Positions 56,657 through 64,000 of a stretch of 64,000 nucleotides of DNA are shown one piece after another. How positions within the stretch are numbered: the stretch's first letter is position 1; each line of letters begins with the position of its first letter. The notes under the pieces are model-generated. The model was given only the letters and a program-made list of their open reading frames with translations. It ran no database searches and had not been told where the DNA came from. The stretch spans positions 36,516,014 to 36,580,013 of the forward strand of contig CP141144.1 of the NCBI GenBank assembly GCA_035235625.1, in the 5' to 3' direction. This DNA is from Saururus chinensis (taxonomy: Eukaryota > Streptophyta > Magnoliopsida > Piperales > Saururaceae). Both the position numbers and the translations under genes were made by a program.

Positions 56657-58070
56657 AGGGTGGAAGATTTTATCTAACGCTCATTCTTTATACTCCCATG
56701 TTCTTAAAGCTAAATATTTTAGTCAATGTCATTTCCTTGAGCCCCCCACATGCTAGAACTCATCTCTAATTTGGAGAAGCATCATTGCCAAGACAAAGGT
56801 GTTGGTGCGAGGCTTATGCCCGGGTGGGCAATTTAAAAAATATTAAAGTATGGTAGGATAGGTGGCTCCCTTCGATTGGAGCGAAGCCCATTCCACCCCC
56901 TTGGCTTCTATTGACGTGAATATGAGGGTGAGGGAGCTCTTTGACTAGACTGCTGGGGTGTGGAGAGAAGATCTGGTCTGTGACTTATTCCATCCTCGTG
57001 GTAAAAATTTTGGGCATTCTTCTTTGTCCCTCTTTCCCTGTGGATGCTCTTTTGTGGGTGGGGAGCAAGTGTGGCCACTTATTTGTTAAGAGCTCATATC
57101 TTCTAACGGCAAAGGACTAGATGGGAGGGCGGGCATGCTCTTGGTGAAAGTTTTGACGGGGAAAAATTGAGGAGGTTTTGGAATAGCATTTGGAGTTTGC
57201 CAATTCCGGCTCAAATTAAATTGTTTACCTGCAAGCTTTGCAAAGACATTCTCCCTGTCAAAGTAAATTTGGCCAGAAGGGGTATTCTCAAGGAGGTGAA
57301 TTGTGCTAGGTGTGCGCAAGCTACTGAAATTGCAATTCATACTATTTGGCATTGTCCCAGGGTGGCAAATGTTTGGGGCTTTAATGACTGGTTAAGGAAA
57401 ATTAATTTCGAATAGATGGGATCACCAATGGACATTATTGAGGTTTGTATGAGCTTAGGGAGTTGTATGGATTTGTGCATAATTGTATGAATTGCTTGGG
57501 TGGTGTGGTATTCTGGTCAAAATTGGGGTTTGGATCAAGAAATTGGCTGAATATCGTATCATGACCTTTTGGAGTACTCGGTCTTTGCCTCTGGGGGCGG
57601 GGTGAGATAATGTCCATATTTGGTGCCCCCCGCCTCTTGGGTCTGTTAAGGTTAATTTCAATGGGTCTTTGGGTTTCTTGGGGGTGCAAGTTTGCATTCA
57701 AGATTCAATTGGGTCTGTCTTGGCCAGCCTCTATGAGAGGGAAGGGCCTGGCTACTGATGTTTGTTTGGACTCAAATTTTTTGGCAGTGGTTAGAGCTAT
57801 TTATTTTTCTACTACCTTGGGTTTCTCCCACGTTGTCTTGGAGGGGGATTATTTTGGGGTGATCTAGCAGTTTCAGGAGCAGAGGATGGACCAATCGGTT
57901 CTGGCCCACATGGTCCAGTATTGTTGGTCTATTCTACCCCCTTCTTTTGTCTCAGCTAATTTTTCTTATGTCCGTAGAGGAGCGAACGAGGTAGGTCACT
58001 GCCTAGCTAGGCGTGCCATTTCCTGTCCTCTTCAAAGGCTTGGGTGGGGAGCATACCTCAGTCCTTAGAG
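56657..58070 (+). pseudogene. LINE segment 4: zinc-binding and RNase H domains
   Basis: Reads LYSHVLKAKYF (about 56690), SLIWRSIIAKTKVLVRGL (56765-56820), VWxDRWLPSIGAKPI with a stop (56850), then the reverse-transcriptase zinc-binding domain at 57167-57415 (FWNSIWSLPIPAQIKLFTCKL; CARC...HTIWHC). An RNase H of the plant LINE type follows at 57610-58060 in alternating frames (VKVNFNGS, HVVLEGD, VRRGANEVGHCLAR). Stops and frameshifts throughout; dead. It continues the LINE that starts at 43440. Confidence 0.8.
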
Positions 58071-59000
58071 TTCACTGTCTGGGCTGAAAAAAAGTTATCT
58101 CCTACCCGTTGGATTCTCATAAAGGAAAGAAATCTTTGCGGGACACTACCGAAACCAAGGATTCAAAGAATGACATACACCTTGCATAAACCAATGGAAA
58201 TAATTGAAAGATCACCCACCCCTTTGGATTGGCATGAGTGGAAGAAATACAATAAGGTGCCTAAATGATTGTACGTTAGGCACCTTGTAGTTGTTGTATT
58301 TATTCAATCAATGAAAATGCTCTCAATTAAGAGTCTCGTCTCCTTTGGCAAGCTGGACAATAAAATGCACATCAATTAACATTGAATTTGCTGCTTACTG
58401 ATAAAAAAAACAGAAGGGAAACACTCTCCAATGTCGGCCAAAGTTATAGATTTCTCTCTCGGTATGAACCACAGTTTTTTTTTTAATATTTGGAAATCTA
58501 TTATCTAGGTTGTCTAGGATAGCATGTGATGTCTAATTCCGGTGCATGTGAATGAATACTGGCCAGAACGCCATCTTCTCCTTTCAGATCCAGCATACCG
58601 TACAGCACCTGCAGAGGAATAGTTGCTTGGGCAGTTGGTTATTTCACTTTTTTACTTCTACAGAAGTAATTAGTAATATAGGAGTACTAAATATCACCCT
58701 ATCAGCTTACGGTTGGCAAGCATTTAAGATTAAAAACAAAATGAGGGCTGGCTAATAGTAACACCACCAGATAAGAAAGATGCCCTGGATACTCTTGGCC
58801 TGGCAACTAAGAGGAAATAGTAAAAAGTTGATGTAGGAAGCGTGGTTAAATATGTCAATTCCCAGCTTATATATAATCTTTTTTTCCTTTTCTTGAGCCT
58901 TTATCAAAAAATTAAGAAAATAAAAAAATGTAACATATAAAGCTGCCAAAAAGGCCAGACCATTTCCCAGCCAGCATTTGCAGTTTTGAACTGAAGGAGG
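58071..59000. other. Region between LINE and receptor-kinase exon
   Basis: A short frame ends at 58268 (KPRIQRMTYTLHKPME, DWHEWKKYNK) that looks protein-like but that I do not recognise; it may be a gene fragment. It is followed by AT-rich DNA with no other structure, which would be promoter for the exon at 59001. Confidence 0.35.
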
Positions 59001-59109
59001 ATGAGGATGCGTTATCCATTCCAGAAGGATATTTTCTCTGTTTATTTACTTCTCCTTTTCCTTCCCATATGCTTCATATCTCGGGCTCAGAAGCTGCCCC
59101 CTGAAGAAG
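59001..59109 (+). CDS. First exon of a probable LRR receptor-like kinase (signal peptide)
   Basis: ATG at 59001 (a second at 59007) gives 36 codons plus one base before a perfect donor, GTAAGT. The peptide is basic at the start, then has a hydrophobic core (VYLLLLFLPICFI), a likely cleavage site after SRA, and QKLPPEE. Plant LRR-VIII-2 receptor kinases (the At1g53430/RKF1-like group) have a signal peptide followed directly by a Gln-x-Leu-Pro-x-(D/E)-E-Val peptide, with an intron at this position; the split codon beginning with G would suit Val. No later exon was found by 64000, so the gene either has a long first intron filled with repeats or is a fragment. Confidence 0.5.
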
Positions 59110-60120
59110 GTAAGTATGCCAAATTCCCCTTGTATAACATCAGCAGCTCCTTTAGATTGTTGTTCATTCAATATTAACAAGAATTTCTCTGAGTTAATCG
59201 TGCAATTGCTTTGTGCAATATTAACAATATTTCATGTGAAAATTCTCCCTTAAAAAGGAAAACTTTGTGAGCTTCTAAGAATTGGGTAGGACTGTTATCT
59301 ATACATGAGTTGGGGTGTATTTCATTTCTACTAAAATGCTCTCTGGATTTATCCATATTGATTTTAAGATGATTTTATTATTCAATTATGTTAAATTCTT
59401 ATGCTAACTACATCGGCTAGCATTAGAGGAATACAGGCTGCTCCGATCAGCAAATTTGTTTTTAATTTCTGATTACCAAGATCAAATGTATATGGTTAAT
59501 GAGACCCAATGCCCGGTCTGGCATGCATATGGCCGGCCTTATTCAGTCCTGCCGAAGGCTACCCAAACCCCCCTAGCCAGGCTCGATTTCAGCCCTATCC
59601 CAAGGTGCAGGGTATGTTATTAGCTTTTTATAAATAAGAGATACTTAATTATGAATTTATGCAGTAAATTTTAAAACTTGGGAAATACCTTCAAAATAGT
59701 ACTTTTTCTGTCTTTATATTAATAGCTCGATTTAGTTTTTTAAAAATTAGTCAAAATTAGTTTAATTTAATAAATCAAATGTAACTATTAATATAGGAAG
59801 AAGAGAATATAAAGAAGAGAGCTACACAAAAAATTAGGAAATTATTTTACAATGCAACGAAGGAGAGAGATTGAGATCTAAAAATTGTTTTTGGTAGAGT
59901 AATGCTACTCCGGAGGTCTTGCTGCTCATGTTCCGGTAGGAACACACAATATTTTCATTTGAGATTCGTCTAGCCTGACTAGTTTGTAGTCGGAAAATTA
60001 TTTTTCTTTCCTTTTTAAAAATGAGTTGTTTTTGGGAAAAACTATGCTTGTAGGTATTAGAATAAATACTTTTTGGCCCAAAGCTCTCATTTAAGAAAAG
60101 AGTACTGACATGTGATCTCA
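59110..60120. other. Putative first intron or intergenic DNA, left part
   Basis: AT-rich sequence without a supported gene. 59500-59620 is a GC-richer island (GGCATGCATATGGCCGGCC, CCGAAGGCTACCC) not matched elsewhere in the window. Confidence 0.4.
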
Positions 60121-60610
60121 CGCCTAGGGACTACTTTTTGCATGGTCACCAAGATCCATAGCCTCAAGCCCAGTGCTATGTGCCTTCATTATGGTACACT
60201 TGGTAAGATAGTCCCCAAGTAGAAGCCCATATACCAGAAAACAGCAACTAAAAAGACAATGTATTCCTCACAATACGTGCACTCTTAGTTGGGAAGAACC
60301 CAAAATGGAGAAAAAAATATGGGAAGAACTCCCTACTTCACTTTGAAAAAGAAGAGGCCCTGATGACATAATTTGTAAATAATTAAGTAGAATTGTAACA
60401 ACATCACGACATGAACTTATCAATTGAGTAGAACCCAACATAAATATAAGTCCTAAAGGAAATAATTATATAAAACTAGAACTACTAAATATTTGTATGT
60501 TAAAGCAATGACCCTCTTGTGAAGCAGTAGTCACAGAGGTATGTTCACCTTGCATCATTCTCCCTAATTGAGAGAAAACTCGACCTCGAATTTGATAGCA
60601 CAATTTTGGA
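60121..60610 (-). repeat. Tail of a minus-strand Gypsy element (polypurine tract and LTR)
   Basis: On the minus strand AAATTCGAGGTCGAGTTTTC followed by AATTAGGGAGAATGATGCAA matches the Gypsy pattern of a post-integrase peptide, polypurine tract and LTR start. The LTR would run leftward from about 60555. There is no partner LTR in the window and the body to the right is unrecognisable. Confidence 0.35.
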
Positions 60611-61160
60611 GCCAACACATAGCTCAACATCAACGGTGCGGTACACAAAGCTTAGAGCTGCATAATAAAGACAAAGCAATCAATACATCTTTAACACCCT
60701 GGGTTTACAAATACCTTATATGTAAGAATAAAAACCGACCCAAGGGTCAAAATATTATAATAAAGTTTTTAATTAACAAGATCCTTAGTAATGTCCAGAG
60801 TTTTAATGATCATCTGGCACCGCAATGCTTCATTGTGCACTCCCTAATTGCAAATGGTAGGGGAGGACCAAACAACTAGAAAAGATCTTCTTTCTAAATA
60901 GGGCAGTTTCTAAATTAAAAAATAAAAAAAATAATTATTATTATTCGGATTGGGCCAACTTTGTGAAGATTTTGGTTGCTTTATACGTGTTGGATAATAT
61001 CTTTAATGCTACTTCAATAAAATAAGATCCATACGTGTTCTGCCAAGTAATTAACACTATTTTATCAAGAATAACATTATACATATAATGCTTAAATATT
61101 TTCAACTAAAGATGTACCTATATGTCAAAGTCGATGTAAAAATACAATGGCTAACAAATT
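60611..61160. other. AT-rich, nothing recognised
   Basis: A domain-free open stretch (60568-60879) and an ATT microsatellite near 60930 are the only features seen. Confidence 0.45.
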
Positions 61161-61164
61161 ATAG

Positions 61165-61345
61165 AATAAGATAAATCAGACAAATACTTCATTCACAAAA
61201 TCCAATAAATTATTTACAATATTAGATACATCATTCATTCCCAAAATTCGATAAATCATTCACAAATCGGATAAATTATTTATTCACATAATCCAATTGA
61301 TCATTTACAGAATATGATAAATCATTCACAATATCATTGATATCG
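61165..61345. repeat. Degenerate ~26-bp tandem repeat, ATAAATCATTCACAAAAT
   Basis: About seven loose copies of (G/C)ATAAATCATTCACAAAATC or close variants. Non-coding. It lies at the inner edge of a minus-strand LTR-like block. Confidence 0.6.
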
Positions 61346-62739
61346 AAGTAACATACATTCGTGCTCGTTGGGGAATAAGATTAAAAGGAAAAGGATCTTC
61401 CTACGATATCCTAATTCTTAAACACGTCATATGCCTCAATAGGTAATATCTAGGAGTCATAACTCCGATAGTTCTTGGTTTGCCAACCAAAGAACTACTC
61501 GTCAAATCCAAAAGTCTAAACATAGAGAGTCCAAAGACCCAAAATGCTGAGAGTTTGAATGCCCAAAATAAATGAAAAACTCATAAAATAATCACAAGCT
61601 GTTCAGAATCCTTTTAAAACATGCACTTGTACATAATTTCAAACATATATAAGCTAACTATGCTTTAGAAAATATCATGTAGTTTAAAAAACGTACACTC
61701 ATGTTGACACTTGGCTTATATATGTATGCATCAAAACCATGAGACCATGTACTTCTAAGGCCACTTTCTTTTCTCCTTAATCAACTTGGCTCGACCCCAG
61801 CTTGCTATTGACACCATTCACAACATGTCACTCCCATGTCAGTGCTTCATCGACTCATGTCGACCTCTTTGCTTTAATTGTAACTCTTGTCGATAGTTGT
61901 CTAAAACTTGTCCAAATCTTGCTCTTTGTTTTACACTCACCCAAGAAGTCGAACTTCATTTTCCTAAGTTATCCTTCCTGGACTCCCTATTACTTTTTTT
62001 CAGAGTTTCCTTCCCCCTAGAACTTCTCCCCTAGAATTTCCCCTTCTCCCTTTCCCCTTCTCCCTAGGACTTTTCCTAGAACTTTTCCTTTTCCTTGAAA
62101 CTTTCCACTCTTTAAAGTATTTATCTTATAAAAATGACCCTCCCATTGCGTAGAGCACTTTCAAATTAGCTAAGATCTCTTTCTGAACTCACAACAAGGA
62201 AAATAACTTTGGGAGACAAGTAAAGGATTAGAGAAAGCCAGAGGTATGTATCTAGAGTCTAAAAAACACCTGAGACCCCCTTTTATAGGCGCTGATGTGC
62301 AACGCATGTGTGCCACATGAAGCGGCCTATGTTGCACCATGTCTTGCAATGTTTGGCATGCTAGTGTCAATCTGCTAAAGTCTCTTTAAATTTTTTTTCT
62401 TTTAAAATAGAAATCCTATTTTTAAACTTCAAACAACTATAATTCTTTACCCAGAACTAGGATTTGCACGTTCTTGGTACCGTTTAGGTTGTATAGACAA
62501 GCTTTAGCAAACACATAGGTTAGTTATCTTACACTTTTCAAGTAGGACCTACTTATATAGTATGTTTCTCGAGGTCATAACCATTAACTTCTATATGTTT
62601 TTGAGCTAGATATGTGCATTTCATCAAGCCCAATCAATGTAACAAAACATCACCACTTTATTCGTGCATGTCTTCCTCTAAAATTTGAATATTATGCTTA
62701 GCCCCTAACATTAGACCTTATCAGGGAATGAGATGTTAC
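61346..62739 (-). repeat. Minus-strand LTR-like block related to Tekay LTRs
   Basis: The right end GAGATGTTACA (62729-62739) read on the minus strand is TGTAACATCTC, an LTR start. Inside, CCCATTGCGTAGAGCAC (62142-62158) and ATTTGCACGTTCTTGGTACCG (62462-62482) match Tekay-like LTR segments (compare 8320-8345 and the complement of 45095-45115). A C-rich run with TTTTATAGGCGC near 62280 may be the TATA region. Left limit uncertain. Confidence 0.5.
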
Positions 62740-62799
62740 AATACCAGTTGAAGTATCTTCAAAGCATAGTTGAATGGAGAATGTTTTCTTGACTAATTT

Positions 62800-62920
62800 C
62801 CATGACAAAAAACCATGACCATTCTACACACATTGGTATTAGCATAGTACATAGAGGCGTGCTTACCTCTTTGTACTATTTTAGGGCTCCTATGTAGAAT
62901 GCTCATGATTTTTGTCATGG
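62800..62920. ncRNA. 121-nt foldback, miRNA-precursor-like hairpin (candidate)
   Basis: Left arm CCATGACAAAAAACCATGAC, CATTCTACAC; right arm GTAGAATGCTCATG, ATTTTTGTCATGG: the outer ~30 nt pair with few mismatches and one bulge. The inner parts ATAGTACATAGAGG (62844-62857) and CCTCTTTGTACTAT (62866-62879) pair again around a short loop. Size and near-perfect arms suit either a plant miRNA/siRNA foldback or a tiny MITE. It is not matched to any miRNA I know. Confidence 0.4.
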
Positions 62921-63585
62921 AATCTCAATAAGGCTAGAACTTATCCTTTGAAGCCAAGTCCTTAGTAATATCATCACATCAATCAAGGAACTTTGGGGGA
63001 GCTATTCCCAGACCGAAGAGTAGAAAAGGGAATTTAGGGTGAAGATGGAGGTGGAGATGAAGTAAAAGAAAAACAAAACTTTTATTCACAATGAGAAAAT
63101 TTGTACAAGTGGTGGAAGAAAGGATTACAAAAGAGAAAGAGAAGAGAAAGCTTTACAAGAGGAAGGCTTACAAAGGAAAGGCTTAGGAGGAAGAGGCTTA
63201 TCCTCCCGATTACAATAAGGTGTTATGTTATCTTTCATATTTTCCTAAAATGAATAGAGCCAAGGTGTTATCCTATTTTCTGATGTTGTATAAGGGAGTT
63301 AGTCATTTTTGCCTCATTTGTTCATAGAAGGAAAATGTTAGAGATGATGTTGTGCCAACTCTATCATGGAAGACAAAAGTAGAAGATAAAGTGCTGGCCA
63401 ATTTTATTATAATAGGTAGAACTAGGTGTTTTTTACCTCTTTGCTTTATAATTACAAATGTTTCTTTATTTTCCTCTTGGTTAGAGTCTCTTCTTACAAA
63501 AGAAGTATTCTAATCTCCTTTCTTATTTCCCTATAGGCTTGATCATGTTTTCTGAATACTTGCAAGCACTTTTAACTTATCATTA
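62921..63585. other. No gene; purine-rich region left of the viral relic
   Basis: A GA-rich stretch (63040-63200, AAGAGAAAGAGAAGAGAAAG) and AT-rich DNA. It may include leader sequence of the pararetroviral insertion, but nothing diagnostic was seen. Confidence 0.35.
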
Positions 63586-64000
63586 ATGTTTTCTAAATTA
63601 TTCTATAAACCAAAAAAATTTATTAAGAATTCTAAAGTTGAAGAATTTTCCAACATATTGAATCATTTCAGAAATTGTCATCTACCTAAGGTAGAACCTA
63701 AAAAGGTTTATAATATGAAACCTTTGATTTAAAAACTAGTGTTCCAGTAAAAACTACTGAACAAACAATTCCCATTGATGATAGTAATAAGACTATCCAA
63801 CTCTTAAGAGAAGAAGATCTTTCCCATCATATGGACAAATATAAATATTTACATATTGGCCTTATTAAGGTTACTTTAAAACCCTTAACCTTAGAAGGTT
63901 TAAATACATGTTTTATATTATGCCTTCGTGATGCCAGATGCTTGAATTTTCAGCAATCTCTTATGGGTGTCATTGAATCCACCTTATCCAATGGTCCAGT
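63586..64000 (+). pseudogene. Caulimovirid movement-protein relic (endogenous pararetrovirus)
   Basis: ATG at 63586 opens a frame that stops at TAA 63730-63732. A second frame, open from 63714, runs to the window end, so a frameshift lies between 63711 and 63732. The second frame shows HIGLIKVTLKPLT, then LCLRDARCLNF and SNGPV, which are conserved in 30K-type movement proteins of Caulimoviridae: cell-to-cell transport of virions or nucleic acid through plasmodesmata. Broken and incomplete; downstream genes, if any, are outside the window. Genus cannot be fixed. Confidence 0.7.

Noticed and set aside
58044-58268. 75-codon frame after the LINE RNase H as a gene
   Set aside because: Its first part overlaps the LINE; the remainder looks protein-like but is unrecognised and has no defined start, so it is only mentioned in the region entry.
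59500-59620. GC-rich island as a possible tRNA or other RNA gene
   Set aside because: No cloverleaf, box A/B or other RNA-gene signature could be built.
1-64000. tRNA, rRNA or riboswitch genes
   Set aside because: None recognised on either strand; the only tRNA-related sequences are the retrotransposon primer sites.

Overview
This is a repeat-rich stretch of a flowering-plant nuclear genome. The evidence is the set of plant-specific transposon families (Athila-like, Reina-like and Tekay-like Ty3/Gypsy elements, a plant LINE with zinc-binding and RNase H domains, a Mutator-like transposase), a caulimovirid relic, and two plant gene signatures with GT-AG introns. The species cannot be named from the sequence alone. 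Only two ordinary genes are supported: a two-exon Bet v 1/PR-10 gene resembling norcoclaurine-synthase-like proteins (40256-40895) and the first, secretory exon of a probable LRR receptor kinase (59001-59109).

Layout. 1-7364: decayed Athila-type retrotransposon (+), entered from the left, ending in its 3' LTR. 7365-8974: minus-strand Tekay-like LTR. 8975-16929: a minus-strand Reina-like element (element 1), split by a plus-strand Reina-like element (element 2, 11169-15846) that has an imperfect target-site duplication. 16930-20514: LTR-like debris, including a three-copy ~200-bp tandem repeat. 20515-27470: satellite array of ~317-bp units, each a dimer of ~158-bp halves, interrupted by a third Reina-like element (element 3, 22075-25471). 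27471-31801: further LTR-like DNA with minisatellites. 31897-34931: dead Mutator-like transposase (minus), followed by a plant-mobile-domain first exon. 35798-36048: six palindromes of one motif. 36060-40250: AT-rich intergenic DNA with a small terminal-inverted-repeat element. 40256-40895: the PR-10/NCS-like gene.

43440-58070 is best read as one LINE cut into pieces by later insertions. The first is a solo LTR (44076-44856 plus 53398-53506), itself split by an almost full-length Tekay-type element with an exact 5-bp duplication (44857-53392). The second is a DNA-transposon-like block holding a 66-codon tandem repeat (53653-55433). The third is a second solo LTR (55675-56656). In two cases the LINE frame resumes cleanly across the insertion. 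To the right lie the receptor-kinase exon, more LTR debris, a 121-nt foldback, and a caulimovirid movement-protein relic running off the window (63586-64000).

The elements are mutually parasitic layers rather than a functional pathway. No transposon here has intact coding capacity. Elements 2 and 3 carry complementary internal deletions (integrase core in one; gag end, protease and most of RT in the other), and the Tekay element and the Mutator-like transposase are broken mainly by single-base nonsense changes. The least expected items are the acidic reading frame upstream of gag in the Tekay element, the hypervariable GC block inside its otherwise near-identical LTRs, the palindrome cluster by the Mutator-like gene, the dimeric satellite and the membrane-segment tandem repeat.
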